In this document: one piece after another, positions 11,640-24,275 of the stretch
Numbering within the stretch: position 1 is the stretch's first letter
Layout of the letters: the number at the start of each line of letters is the position of its first letter
From: Schistosoma haematobium
Taxonomy: Eukaryota > Platyhelminthes > Trematoda > Strigeidida > Schistosomatidae
Direction of reading: 5' to 3'
Assembly: GCF_000699445.3 (NCBI RefSeq)
Contig: NC_067195.1
Span: 68,630,591 to 68,694,590, forward strand
Length of the DNA stretch: 64,000 nucleotides
Position numbers and translations under genes: made by a program
The notes under the pieces: generated by a model
Database searches by the model: none
What the model saw: only the letters and a program-made list of their open reading frames with translations
Told to the model about the DNA's origin: nothing

Positions 11640-13805
11640 AATCTAACCACGTAGCTAATCAGACCCTGCATCTACTTAAAAATAACTTTTCTCCTCATTC
11701 CGCCTCACCTACAACTCCCCAGACCTTTTGCCTTTGATATATAAGTGTTATGTTAAATTTTTTTTAAATACTGGACACAAGCTAGGTATTCCGAAACGAT
11801 GGCTGCGGATTTTAATCAAATTCATACAACTAACACTGGCAAATACAACGAATTCAAAAAGCAACCCAGGCGAGTTTTATAATTTCTTTTTCTGGTTAAT
11901 TAACTATGTTGGCTGTACTTCTTATATATCTATATACATTTTTCACGTAGACTGGCTATACATATATACCATATGAACTAATTCTAAAAGTTTTCGGTCG
12001 AAGATGTGTTCAGTAGCTTGATACGCTTAATACTACTATTATTAAGTGGTTTTCTAGACAAAACATTTTGGATTAAACCATGGTCAAATACTTATTAAAG
12101 TTCTCATCATTTTTTTTCATGTTTAGGAAACTTACATAATGACTTAACCAGTTTTCCTACAGCATGCTTTTTAGTGTGATCATATAACCCATCATTATTG
12201 GCAATATTCAAATTTTTTTTAAATTTCTGACATTTAAGAATCAATAACCGTGAAGATATAGTACAGTGCGTTATTGTAAGGTTACTATGTTAGCCGCATT
12301 GATTCCACATACCTAATTTTAAACACAACTTATAAGGGAACTGTTAAGTAATCACAACATTGAACTAATATGAATATCACAGCTATGCTAACGTTAAACC
12401 AATTATTATTAGTGGTCCATACAAAATCCTGGAACTTAACACTAGCGTTATAAAAAAACATGTTATGTCAATAACTTATATATATATATATATACCTTTT
12501 TTTTCTCGTTGGTTTAATTATAACGTAAAATGGAAATCTACCACACTTGTAGTTTTTTTTCTATAGCATTATTATTAATAAAAACAAAGAACTTGTACTA
12601 TTCCAATATGGCACTTTGACATATCAATCCGTCCTCCTGTTATCTTTCTCTCATATCTGAGCAACATATGGCCAACAAACATCGTATTGAAGGGGGTTTT
12701 GGTGAACGAAAACACTAGCCCCACACGCACTCGAACCTCTGCCCTCCTGGATGCTAGACCGTGTGCCTAGCCATTAGACCACATCAAACCACGGGCGATA
12801 ACTGCAATCTTTCCTTTTACCGATTAATCATATATAATACTAACGAGTAATAGGACTTACACATTTCTAAGGTGCAGACAAAGTCGTTACTTGGATGAAT
12901 TGACGAAATATTGCTTCAATATATCATACATACTTAGATCAAACCAGAAAAGAGTATTTGACACAATTGTACTTAATCCTCATAATCTACACAATTTTTC
13001 TCCTCCTTAACCGTATATTCTTTTCCGTTTTGTGGAGTACAACTATGCACCCTTGGTTACGTACCTGGTTATAAAAGGCGGTCGTCATAGGCCCAAGGTC
13101 ATACATTTGATCGGGTTTGACAATGAGTCCAACTTCTAGCAAGTTTACACTTTTACATATATGCATTATAAAAAATTTTTTTTGTGTTCATACCTTTTCG
13201 TACATAAGATGGCTACACTATGTCTATTTTCTTCCAGAATACCAATCCTTTCTGGAGACCAATCACTTACGTGGAACCGAACAATTATAAATTATATTTT
13301 TGTATTTCCATTTTGTATCTTATTATTTTTATGCAGGCAGTGGAGCAGTTCTTCAGGTGTGATTGGTTTTCACCATTACCTTTGAAGTAGATTCTTCTTT
13401 ACTTTTTACTTGAGGGCGACTAAAGAGGCAGGTGAGTAAACACCTGATAGCCGGTCTGAGCATGGAAAAATCGTACCTCACCAACATGGTGTTGGGTAGC
13501 CCGCTCGCGGCACTTCCTCAGATATTCTTATTCCACATTCTCACACTCTTTCTCTTGAAAGCACGCAGTAAACCGTCAGCGATAGTTGTAGAATAGATCA
13601 CATGCTACAAAATAAGATGACAAGCTAGTAAATGAGGAGACATCCATGGACTATCGTTGACAGCGTTAGTCGTCACTGATTGTAAGTCAAATAGTGAGCG
13701 AGTTGATAATTTTCCCTTGGGATGAGAAATAGAACTAAGGTGTTTTCGATAGATAGGTTAATCGAACCGACGTTCCTACGGAAGTCGATTCTAGGGGGAA
13801 GCTAA
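11640..13805 (+). mobile_element. Long 3' non-coding region of unit 2
   Basis: This repeats 5038-7201, with small length changes in T, A and TA runs. No gene is visible. It contains the second tRNA-like segment (12716-12795, minus strand). Confidence 0.8.
12716..12795 (-). repeat. tRNA-like Pol III segment inside the LTR element, unit 2
   Basis: This is the second copy of the tRNA-like stretch at 6111-6190, with the same box A-like and box B-like motifs on the minus strand. Its presence at the same place in both units shows it was part of the element before the duplication. Confidence 0.55.
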
Positions 13806-14067
13806 TGTAACAGCTCAGGTTGGTTGGTTAAGAGTTGACCCCAAACAACCAAGCTTATGCCGAAACAGTATTGTTCAAGTATTCATTCACTTCCTTATTT
13901 TTTATAAGCGTTATATTCCCTATTATCTTGAATGTTGAGAGACTTTGTTTGTCTGAACAGATAATCCCACGCTCCACTGTGACTGCGCGAAGATCGAAAT
14001 AAAGACATATTCACTACTTCTCTGGTTTCTTCTATCAATAGCACGAGGGTTACCTTAAGGCACGAAA
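13806..14067 (+). repeat. Terminal LTR of the array
   Basis: This 262-bp LTR is followed by foreign sequence (CACCGAG...) instead of the primer site. It fixes the LTR 3' end at GAAA and marks the right end of the array. The four bases CACC at 14068-14071 are the expected right-hand target duplication; the partner would lie left of the window. Confidence 0.85.
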
Positions 14068-15033
14068 CACCGAGTATAGATGTACAACATTCGATAGTGA
14101 GCTGACAGATAATGACTTCAAATTTTCACTATCATGAGATTCGCAAGCAAAGGAGCGGATATTTACATTGTTGGTTATGTATAAAAGAACGCCACCTCCT
14201 TTCCTAAATCTGTGTCTATCACTCTAGGTAATGGTATCCGGATAGTTCTGGAGTAATGTCGAAGCCATGAACTAGCCAAGTTACCATCAGTTACAATGAG
14301 TGGCCCTAATCTGACCAATAATGCTTCTAGTTCATAGAACTTATTTCTTAGACTACGAGCGTTGGCATAGGTAGAACGGCCTATCCACACAGGCCTTGGT
14401 AGCATTCGCTTCCAAGACCTGATTATTCGGAAACCCATTAATCGAGGATTTTCTCTACCGCTTTGTCGACGGGTTTCTAGTTCAGCTAGTGCTTTCTTCC
14501 TTTTTATTCTATCTTCTAGGGATATATCAGGTCTAACTCGGATGTCGGAATTGTCGTGACAACGAGCGCTACTTAACAGGAGATCTCGTTGCTTCTCCGA
14601 TCCCAGGATAACCTTAAGGAGTTTGTATGGTCGCGGTTCAACATTGTCTTCAGTCCTCTTGCCTATTCTAACCAGTTTTTTACCTGAACTCCTTTAGAGT
14701 TGTCTGGTAAGATGCTACAAATATATTCCTCCAGCTTCTCTAAGTCATGCGCGTGTCTAATTTTGGGATCAGGGCCGTTCGACTCCAGAAATTCGCTCAC
14801 AATAATATTCGATGATATTAGATTCTTCTTCTCAGTCACGCCAGAATCGGTTTCTATCTTACTATCAGATTTTGGTAGTGCATTTTTTAACTCGCAATGG
14901 GAGTTCACCAACGACTTGCTAACCACCTGCGTACTGCCTACAGCTCCTTTCTTTTCGTTCCGTGTTCTCCGTACTGTAGTCCATCTTTCATCCCTCAGGA
15001 CACTGGGACTATTTGGAATGGTGACGGCTTTAT
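14068..15033 (-). repeat. Left arm of a 966-bp inverted repeat (CR1-like LINE sequence)
   Basis: The reverse complement of this stretch is found at 18303-19268. All stretches compared by eye were identical and the arms have equal length. It is CR1-like LINE sequence reading on the minus strand, interrupted on its left by the LTR array. Homology to the right arm stops abruptly at 15033. Confidence 0.85.
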
Positions 15034-15052
15034 CTACATCTTCAGATTCCAC
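14175..15052 (-). pseudogene. Broken CR1-like LINE ORF, left arm
   Basis: Read on the minus strand, 15052-14663 encodes a 129-residue stretch rich in Lys and Ser. It ends at a stop just after an A-run; a one-base shift restores a frame that continues into 14438-14175. That continuation carries GFRIIRSW and PRPVWIGR, typical of the junction between the first ORF and the endonuclease in CR1-like elements, and then a short endonuclease-like start. The break makes it non-functional, and the same break occurs in the right arm. The first residues before the arm boundary at 15033 differ from the right arm. Confidence 0.6.
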
Positions 15053-18000
15053 TAGATTTGCATAGTTACTAATGTCAAATTCAGGTGGTATATCATCTCA
15101 TGTTCACTTTCCCGTCAGTCAAATTCCGTTGCATAAGGCGTCTCGTACGGGCAGGTACCACACTGATACATTCGTCACTGCCAGTTCTCGTGTTTTCAGT
15201 GCATGTGCCATCATTCTTCTTACAGGCAAAGACGATAGTTCTCTTATTGTTTGGATCTTATCTTACACCAATTTTATGAACCTCACAGCTTAAAACAAAT
15301 GCCTCTAGAAGGACCTACTTTTGGCTAGCCCTTGTGTGCAGCCATGTAATATTATAAAATCAACACATTTTGACTTGGAGCATAAATCATCTATTGAACT
15401 TTGTGCTTATATAGTAGAGCATTCGCGTCTGGAACATTCGAATACGAATATCTGCGGTAAATATTAATGTTTTTTGTGCTACTGAAGATTGTTAGCACAA
15501 GATGTATTGTGTGAGATTGCTCTGTTCTGTTCAAACATTTAGCGAGAAGACGTAAAGGGACTAGATTTACCCCTGGTTGATAAGAGATTTAAGGATAAAA
15601 GTAACTCTAATAGGCTTCATCATGTTACGTGTGCAACAAGCGAAGCCTATACGAACAAACTAATTGTTCACAATTCGATGCTACACATTAGGGAATGTAA
15701 TACCCGAAAAAAATAAGGAAGTAGGTAATAATTTTATGCACTATGTTATAATCCTAGCGGACAGTGACGCGTGTGTTTCGAAAATGACAGTAGTTTAGTA
15801 CTGGCACGGTCAGGACGTTAAACCATAGGTTTTAGCGCACATGTTACGTATTGTCGAAGATCTCGGGATGTCGTTATTTATCAGCTATTAACAGCATTTT
15901 TCCGTCACGCGTCAATTTCCGTGGTGTTTGTGCATCTTACATAGCTTTTATTCCACGTTATTAGTTGCTCGACGTATCAGTTACCTACAACCTGGGTGAA
16001 TGTTTAGTCAGCCTAATGTGGGTAATCGTAGCAATCCAAACTCATTAAAGTGAAATTCAATACTCAACATGTCAAAAATTGACTGCAATCAGGGTTTTAT
16101 GCATTAATGAGCTCTAAGACCTTTCCCATTTGATTCACCCTCCTAATTATGATGGTGATGAACATGGATATCGGTAGTTATTTATAAAATATAGGTTGAA
16201 GTAATTAAGCGTTAAACTTTATATGAATGTTATATAACTTGTTAATTTACAACCATAAATAGTTCTATCCATCATGAGTGCAATCGTTTTCCACCGAAGT
16301 GACATATTATTATGTAACGTATCTGAGAAAAATTATATGAGTAACAGTTGACGTTGATAGTCTTTTCTGCCCTCTTTGTGAACATATACAGAAACTGTGT
16401 GTAACGTTACTGTAAGTGCCACATTGATTAGTCGCATATTCTTCATAAGTAAAGCGATGCGTATTTGTTTTGAGCACAGTAACTAAACCATGTCGTAGTT
16501 AATACTAATTTATGTTGTGTCTCTTATAGGGTTTACGAATGAATTTCTGTAAACAGAATCTACAGATACTGATCAAAGTATAAACAAAGTTCTAATGCAT
16601 GATTACCAGTAATATCTAAATGGTGATTACCAGTTTATTTATCGATACCAAATGACTAGGTGAAATTCTGGAAGCGTTAGAAAATAAAGAGCACTGTTTA
16701 CAACAAGTAAGACACTTATAGGTACATTTCGTTATCTGCTATTTCATTTACTTATTGAACTTGACACTGATAACGAAGTGTAATCCTTTGTTTCACGGTT
16801 GAATTGTTGTTTTTCTGAATTCCATTAAGCTGAGAAAGTCGTCATACGTTTCTTGATGTGCAACATATGCCTTCTGTCAACGAACTGAAGGGTTCAAACT
16901 TTTCTAAAAATACTACTATAAAGAATGGTAAACGGTTCCAGTCACGTCTCCAAACTGTTGTATTCTGATCCACATTTTCTATCGTAAAGAATACTATGCG
17001 AAGACGAGCTTAAGAGAAACCACAGTCTTACCTACATATTGATGATTCGTAAGCACAAAATTGACTTCCTTGAATCTGTACAGACTGTTTTCTTCGTCTG
17101 GAAGGCGAAATTATTCTTATTATAGGTGTGAACGTTATCTATCTTCCATCGACTGCAACGTCTAAGAATATGATGAAATATACAGTTTATATTTCGTAAT
17201 TGACCGAGCTTGTCTGGAAGAGTTCGTCTTTTTGTGTATACCAGAAGTATATGATGGCGAAGGACACCGGCATGTCCTGATCTATCCACGATTCGAGCTA
17301 AATCTTCTCGCAATACTTTTTGCTTCCAAGCAAACAAAACAGGAAGCCCTTAACCGAAATCATCCCCAAAATTTACCCAAATCGGACAAAATTTTCCCCA
17401 GAAATGGGGGATTGAAAAGTTATGAAGCAATAATCGATCCACAATGTGTACTACAAGACAGAGAGAGCAAAATCAGTGTTCTTCGCAAAGACTATGTAGT
17501 GTTGCTGCAGCAAAAGATCACTTAAACATGAGAACACCTGGTATTCGTGCGAATCAACGGGCACCCAGCAAATACACAGCATTTGAAATACAGAATGTTC
17601 GTCTATTGTAAGACCGTTCAAGGACTTTGGAACGAAACAGCGGTCAGCTTTGAAAGGGTTTGAAGTTTTTCCCGTGCCTTTAGTACTTCTTGTGATTAAC
17701 CTTGCTTAAGTATATCGTTGCATCAAAAAGGTATTCGAGGTCTACTTTATCTTGGAGTATTTCGACTAAGATTCGGAGTTTCGCTAATATTTGTCTTGTG
17801 GTACCTTCGTTTTCATTGAAACTCGTGTTTGTATTGTGATCAATTCGTGTTTTAAACATCCTTAATCTGGTTATAGTGGTTGGAAGTACAAATAAGTTTA
17901 GACAGCCTAATTGTTTATTCCCCGTAGAATAAGGAATTTAATGTGGTGAGCGCAAAAAAGGTCACATATGATGTTTGCTTATTTAAGTCTCATCGCATAC

Positions 18001-18302
18001 AAAAGATGCCCGAAACCTAACTCACATTGGGTTTGTATGTTTTGCTGTTCAAATAGGACGTTACTAATTCAGGAGGCTATGAGCCTATCAGCTTTGGACT
18101 GTAAGAAGCAATAGGGCAGTTGCGCTGACAACACGAGTACTAATAGTGAAGAATGTGTTAGTGTAGTGCGTGCTGAACGTGTTGAACACCCGGTTATTAT
18201 TAACAAAAAAAGAAAGATCTCCATTAAAACTAACGAGGAGTAAAACGCCCTTTCATATTGAATTAGGTAGTCAGGCGACCTGAGTGGAAATTAAATACCC
18301 GT
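15034..18302. other. Spacer between inverted arms, no recognised gene
   Basis: This is AT-rich sequence between the two inverted arms. Short open frames exist on both strands around 17032-17525, but they overlap each other and resemble nothing I recognise. No RNA gene, LTR or LINE motif was found. The part next to the left arm (15040-15300, minus strand) may be more of the LINE first ORF, with cysteine-containing peptides broken by stops. Confidence 0.5.
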
Positions 18303-19161
18303 ATAAAGCCGTCACCATTCCAAATAGTCCCAGTGTCCTGAGGGATGAAAGATGGACTACAGTACGGAGAACACGGAACGAAAAGAAAGGAGCTGTAGGC
18401 AGTACGCAGGTGGTTAGCAAGTCGTTGGTGAACTCCCATTGCGAGTTAAAAAATGCACTACCAAAATCTGATAGTAAGATAGAAACCGATTCTGGCGTGA
18501 CTGAGAAGAAGAATCTAATATCATCGAATATTATTGTGAGCGAATTTCTGGAGTCGAACGGCCCTGATCCCAAAATTAGACACGCGCATGACTTAGAGAA
18601 GCTGGAGGAATATATTTGTAGCATCTTACCAGACAACTCTAAAGGAGTTCAGGTAAAAAACTGGTTAGAATAGGCAAGAGGACTGAAGACAATGTTGAAC
18701 CGCGACCATACAAACTCCTTAAGGTTATCCTGGGATCGGAGAAGCAACGAGATCTCCTGTTAAGTAGCGCTCGTTGTCACGACAATTCCGACATCCGAGT
18801 TAGACCTGATATATCCCTAGAAGATAGAATAAAAAGGAAGAAAGCACTAGCTGAACTAGAAACCCGTCGACAAAGCGGTAGAGAAAATCCTCGATTAATG
18901 GGTTTCCGAATAATCAGGTCTTGGAAGCGAATGCTACCAAGGCCTGTGTGGATAGGCCGTTCTACCTATGCCAACGCTCGTAGTCTAAGAAATAAGTTCT
19001 ATGAACTAGAAGCATTATTGGTCAGATTAGGGCCACTCATTGTAACTGATGGTAACTTGGCTAGTTCATGGCTTCGACATTACTCCAGAACTATCCGGAT
19101 ACCATTACCTAGAGTGATAGACACAGATTTAGGAAAGGAGGTGGCGTTCTTTTATACATAA
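18284..19161 (+). pseudogene. Broken CR1-like LINE ORF, right arm
   Basis: This is the plus-strand counterpart of 14175-15052. The 18284-18673 stretch matches the left arm from residue 8 onward and carries the same frameshift after the A-run near 18655. Reading resumes one base out of frame with a Lys/Arg-rich linker (RPDISLEDRIKRKK) and GFRIIRSW at 18898. Downstream it runs on into endonuclease and reverse-transcriptase remains (19269-21072), so this arm belongs to the longer LINE copy. Confidence 0.65.
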
Positions 19162-19268
19162 CCAACAATGTAAATATCCGCTCCTTTGCTTGCGAATCTC
19201 ATGATAGTGAAAATTTGAAGTCATTATCTGTCAGCTCACTATCGAATGTTGTACATCTATACTCGGTG
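18303..19268 (+). repeat. Right arm of the 966-bp inverted repeat
   Basis: This is the inverted partner of 14068-15033. Past 19268 the LINE continues, while the left arm is cut by the LTR array. The same inactivating frameshift is in both arms, so the element was already dead when this piece was duplicated. Confidence 0.85.
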
Positions 19269-21072
19269 TCATTTATCGCAGCCCAATCTGCTTAGCTGAT
19301 GACTCCATTTTATAACATATTCAGTAATGGAGTGCAAATGACAGATGCTCGATACTGAGAGACTTTTATGGACCCAATATTAATTGGGATGAGATGGCCT
19401 CCGTAAGATCTATAAACTCCTTTGATAGTAGGTTCCTGATAACGGAAACGGAGCATGCATCCGTACAGCATGTATCCAAACCCACGCGTTTTGGTGCAAA
19501 CCAAGGTTCTCCTTCGTTGGACTTAGTAATCGCTCATGCGATTGATGATATGGCCAACCTAAATATTCTTCCATCGTTAGTGAATAGCGATCACGCTGTT
19601 TTGTCAGTCACGTTTAGAGCTGGTGACGTGATATGCGATCAGGTTAAGCCTCGCCCAAATGCATAGAGCGCTAACATATCAGCCATTCAGGAGTGCGCTG
19701 CCAACACAGATTGGTTTGTAGATACCGGCTTATCAGTTGAAGAAGCATGGTCTATATTTAAAGGTAAGTTTAGTTTAGTTACGTCCTCGTTCATACCATA
19801 CCTGGTACCGCGTAGACCGAATAACGGTCCACCATGGATAACTAAACCAGTCAGGAAACTTCTTAGGAAAAGGAAGAAGCACTGGAATATGTTCATCTCT
19901 ACTGGCTTAGAACAATACAGATCCAGTTATTGTAAGATTAGGAATACCTGTAAAGCGTTGATAAGTAAGACCAGACGATCATACGAAAAACGATTGGTTA
20001 GGGATTCTAGATATAGTCCGAAACAGTTATTCTAGTATATAAAAAGGCGAACTCAGAGAAGCGATGGAATTCCATCACTTTTGATCTACAAAGAAAATCC
20101 GTTAATCTTGGCAAGAAATGATACCGAAAAAGCTGGAGCTTTATCGGGATATTTCAGTAAGGTGTTTTCTATCAGTAATGAAGAACGACAAACGATTCAT
20201 TGTTATTGTGGCAGCTCGTTGATGGACCCTGTAGTCATTGAGAAAGACACTGTTTTAGGGCTACTTTAGCATCTCAAACCTGATAAATCCAGTGGTCCTG
20301 ATGATATCCATCCTAGGATTATGAAAGCCATATCGGATGTAGTTGCTGAAACTTTGGCGATGCTGTTTGACATGTACCTGTAAAAGTGGAGTTCCCCAAG
20401 GTACAATCCTCGGTCCTCTTCTCTTTTTACTTTATGTAAATGAACTACCAACTGTAGCGAAATCATCCGTTCTACTCTTCGCTGATGACATGAAAATTTG
20501 TAGACCCAAACACAGTTTTTCAGATAGAATAGTACTGCAGGATGATCTCAATTGACTGGTGGTATGGATGGATGAATGGTCAATAGAAGTGAACCCTAAC
20601 AAGAGTGTTGTGATGCAATTAAATAACTATGATGATTCGTATCACTACACAATATGTGGATTCGTGCTACCCAAAGTAAGAAACTAAAAAGATTTGGGAG
20701 TCATATCAAGCAGTGATCTCAAAACCACTCGTCACTGTATGGCTGCTTCTGCGAAAGGCTATAGGTATTATGGTCTATTCGTAGGTCTTTCCAGTATTTA
20801 GATGACGAAATACTTAGATTATTATACTCGATTTACGTACGACTACATTTAGCATATGGGATTCAAGCAGTGGGTCCTTGTTTCAATTATGAGTCGGATA
20901 TACTGGAACGAATCCAATGACCAGGTACTAAAATGGTACAAGGTCTATCTGGCCTATCTTATGAAGACAGACTGAGACACGTTGAATTATTTCCGTTATC
21001 TTACCGTAGAATACGGGGTGATCTAATATTGGCTTATCGTATACTGAACGATGACCTAGGTATTAAGATGTG
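19269..21072 (+). pseudogene. Decayed CR1-like LINE (endonuclease and reverse transcriptase), outer copy
   Basis: This is the remainder of the LINE begun in the right arm. An endonuclease part (19394-19666) keeps SPSLDLVIAHAI and LPSLVNSDHAVL, the conserved end of the apurinic-type endonuclease. After several stops a reverse-transcriptase part (20081-20555) keeps [16 protein letters not shown] and LLFADDMKI, the catalytic FADD box. The thumb-like region follows to about 21060 (YSIYVRLHL, FPLSYRRIRGDLILAYRIL). The frame is broken many times, so it cannot be active. It is cut at 21072 by the insert with long inverted repeats and resumes at 24505. Confidence 0.8.
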
Positions 21073-21297
21073 GGCGAGACCCTAATTTAGGGACGACCCA
21101 ATTCGAAGCGTTTGAGCAATTTCAATTATTCGCCAATCATAAGACGGTATAATGAAAAATTTATTAGAAGATAGTGATGATTCACAGTGAATATTTTTCT
21201 TTTACATGATTTAAAATCTTGTTAAGGTTTGATAAATGCTTAGAAGTTCTGAATTCATAATGCATATGGTATAGAAACTCGTCCATAGGGTTAGGGT
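21073..21297 (+). repeat. Left terminal inverted repeat of a foldback-like insert
   Basis: The repeat begins GGCGAGAC and ends in TAGGGTTAGGGT. Its reverse complement, diverged but alignable end to end, lies at 24276-24504. The inner 120 bp are highly similar and the outer 110 bp less so. The flanking bases AAGATGTG (21065-21072) resemble AACATGTC after the right repeat (6 of 8), consistent with an 8-bp target duplication. Confidence 0.7.
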
Positions 21298-21324
21298 GCT
21301 AACATGCGAAAATAACCTTACCAT

Positions 21325-22512
21325 TAGGGGTTTTCGGGTAGTCAGGTCTTGGAAGCCAATGCTTCCGAGGCCTGTGTGGGTAGGACGAATGATTTCCAAA
21401 ACACCTTAAGTGTGTGCTACACGAACACTCGTGGTCTTAGAAATAAAACGTCTGAGCTAATTCTGATGGTGGAAGAATTATGTCCCAATATAATCGTTGT
21501 TACAGAAACTTAGTTCACAGTAAATATAGACTGTTCTCCTTTCATTGCAAGTTATATATGTATTAGAAGTGATAGAGTTTCAAGTCGCAAAGGGGGAAGT
21601 ATAATATTATACGTTAGGGATTACGTTCGTGTACAATCAACCATATCGGAGGCTCATATCAGTGGCACCTGTGAGGTTGCATGTTGTGAATTTAAATCTA
21701 GAAATGGGTTAGTGACTATAGGGAGAATATAACGTAGTCCGTCTTGTCTTGCTGACGACTTTATCCTAAGACACATCTGTTCTTGGAGTATGGCAGAATG
21801 TTGTCTCATCATTGGGGACTTCAACGCACCGCATATCAACTGGATAGAGCTTACAGCTCCATGTAGTGGTCTCGATAGCGACCTTTTATCTACCGTTATT
21901 CAGTGTGCACTTGTACAATCTATCACAAAACCAACACATATTGATTTCAATCATGATCCGTCATTGCTGGACCTCGCCCTCACCCACCACTCTGAGGATG
22001 TCTTTGATATCCAGCACTTTCCTCCACTAGTGAACAGTGATCACGTTGTAATTCACTTTAAGTTTAGGACAAATGGTTTACAATCCGTATCTGCTCCACC
22101 CCGTCCCAATATCTGGCGAGCTAATATTCCGGCAATCAGAAACTGTGCTATCTCGACTGATTGGTCGGTCGACGCGGATGGATTGATCGAAGATGAATGG
22201 AATAAGTTTAAGGCTACATTCGAGTCCGTAACGTCGCCGTTTATCCCATGGTCAGCACGTAAGCTATCACATTGCTCTCCATGGATTAATAAGGAAACAT
22301 GGAAGCTGTTAAAGCGTAGGAAACATTTCTGGGACTTATTCTTGTTGACAGGTCATGCACCATTTAAGCGTGAGTACCAAAAATTCCGTAATATTTGTAA
22401 GAAAACCATAGTCAAATCCCGCACCACTTACGAACGACAGTTAGTATATGATAGCCGTACTTGTCCGAAGCGATTGTTTTCGTATGTTAAACGGCAAACT
22501 GAAACGCAGTGA
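21325..22512 (+). pseudogene. CR1-like LINE endonuclease region, inner copy
   Basis: The region opens with a GFRVVRSWKPMLPRPVW-like segment (about 21330-21390) matching the outer copy, then a broken endonuclease start with a stop near 21512. From 21790 there is an open stretch of 240 residues with GDFNAPHINW (conserved GDFN) and LPPLVNSDH-like residues (FPPLVNSDHVVIHF) including the SDH catalytic motif. It is related to, but clearly diverged from, the outer LINE copy. Stops and a frameshift near 22500 make it non-functional. Confidence 0.75.
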
Positions 22513-24184
22513 TGGTATTCTCCCGTTACTGTTACACGAAAATTCAGAGTTACTAGTTGCATCAGATCGAGCAAAAGCTGGGACTTTTTCAAACTATTTA
22601 AGCGAAGTCTTACCTACGTTAATTGTAACAAATACATGTCCCACTCACACCGAGATACTAACCATTGAATCTGTACAGGTGACTGAGGGAACTGTCCTTC
22701 TGTTGATAACTAACCTCAAACCTGGTCAGATACCGGGCCCTGAAGGGTTACATCCACGGCTGCTGTAATCTCTTGCGGACATTATTTCAAAACCGCTTGC
22801 GTCACTCTTCAAAATGTCCCTTTCACTCGCTCAACTCCCTAGAGATTGGAAGGACGCTATAGTCAGTCCTATATTTAAGGACGGTCAGCGACAGATAGTA
22901 TCTAACTACCGGCCTGTCAGTCTAACTAGCATAGTCGTTAAATTACTTGAAAAGATAGTTCGGGTTAGGTTGCTGAGCCACATAGATTTACACAATCTGT
23001 TAGCTCCTGAGCAACACGGATTTCGTAACAAGCGTTCATGCTTGACTAACTTGCTTATTGCGAGGGAGGATTGGATAGCAGCCCTAGATAACGGTCTGTC
23101 GGTCGATGTGATATTCATAGATTTTAGCAAAGCATTTGACAAGGTTTCACACGTAGGTCTTATGCAGAAGTTCACGAGCTTCGGAATAATAGGTACTGTA
23201 CATGAGTGGATAGGAAATTTCTTATGTGACCGCAGACAGAGAGTGAGGGTCAATGGGACGCTATCCGATTGGAAGCCGGTCAAAAGTGGTGTACCCCAAG
23301 GCACCATCTTAGGCTCTCTGTTCTTCCTTCTCTACATTAATGAGTTACCGCTGTTACTTAGGTCGTCGACATTATTGTTTGCGGATGATGTAAAAATCTG
23401 GAGAACAATAAAAAGTGCGGCTGATCATCTGGATCTTCAAGCTGACTTAGACGATTTAGTTAGATGGGCTCGAGAGTATGGCTTAGAAGTCAATGCTAGG
23501 AAGAGTGTACTAATGCACACCGATCACGGTAATAGTTACCGTTACACTATTGAGGGTAAACCTCTTCCTTGCGTTCAAGAGCATAAAGACTTAGGAGTAA
23601 TATTAAGTCATGACTTAAAAACAACTGCGCATTGCAAAGCAACCGCTGTGAAGGGTTTTCGTGCGTTATGGTCACTTCGACGAGCGTTCAAATGCTTTGA
23701 CGAGGAAACGTTTTGAATTTTATATCCCATATATGTTAGACCACATTTAGAGTACTGTATCCAAGCAGCTAGCCCGTGTCTGGTAAAGGATACTAACTCC
23801 CTTGAGCGTGTCCAGCGTGTGGGAACGAAATTAGTGAAGGGTCTTTCTAGACTCCCTCACGATGAGCGTTTAAAACGCCTAAACCTTTACCCCTTGTCGT
23901 ATCGTAGGACGTGAGGTGACCTTATACTGGCATTTCGTATCTTTAATTATGATTTGGGTGTTAATATGTCTTATCTTTTTGCTCCCTCCAGCACTAATAA
24001 TCTTCGAGGTCATGGCAAGAAGGTTCATAAACCACGATCTAATAAACTTAAAGTGGGGTCCCGTTTTTCTCATCGAGTAGTCAATCATTGGAACGCCTTA
24101 CCCGAACAAGTGATATCAGCCCCATCAGTGAATACTTTCAAGGAGAAGCTGGACCTTCACTGGAAAGCAATGTGTCAGGATTAA
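22448..24184 (+). pseudogene. CR1-like LINE reverse transcriptase, inner copy
   Basis: This is the best-preserved LINE reverse transcriptase in the window. The 300-residue stretch at 22814-23716 keeps NYRPVSLTS, FIDFSKAFDKV (residues 101-111), [10 protein letters not shown] and LLFADDVKIW with catalytic FADD at 189-192. The frame stops at 23716 but the C-terminal part continues in other frames (YVRPHLEYC, then RFSHRVVNHWNALPE up to 24184). The upstream piece 22448-22768 covers the linker before the reverse transcriptase (LKPGQIPGPEGLHP) and ends in a stop. Order and motifs are those of the CR1 clade (jockey superfamily). Stops at 22766-22768 and 23714-23716 make it dead. Confidence 0.85.
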
Positions 24185-24275
24185 TACAGGTTCATCAACC
24201 TACTATCCTTATTACTGAAGACTGGTTTACATAGGATTTTCGAGAAGAGGTGTTTATTGACAGGCCACAACCCCG

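Larger units (their letters stand above)
598..14067 (+). mobile_element. Tandem array of two Ty3/Gypsy (CsRn1/Boudicca-like) elements sharing LTRs
   Basis: The order seen is LTR (598-859), internal region, LTR (7202-7463), internal region, LTR (13806-14067). Units repeat every 6604 bp. Each has a tRNA primer site, a gag with a CHCC knuckle, and a pol in the order protease, reverse transcriptase, RNase H, integrase, the order of the Ty3/Gypsy group. The CHCC Gag motif is known from the CsRn1, Kabuki and Boudicca group. The two coding regions differ by one residue in Gag and two in Pol, and neither has stops. Sharing of LTRs between neighbours suggests unequal LTR recombination or serial duplication; an assembly artefact is the main alternative. 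The array continues left of the window. Confidence 0.93.

Noticed and set aside
17032..17525. Host gene in the spacer of the inverted repeat
   Set aside because: The frames on the two strands overlap, have no recognised domain and no splice context.
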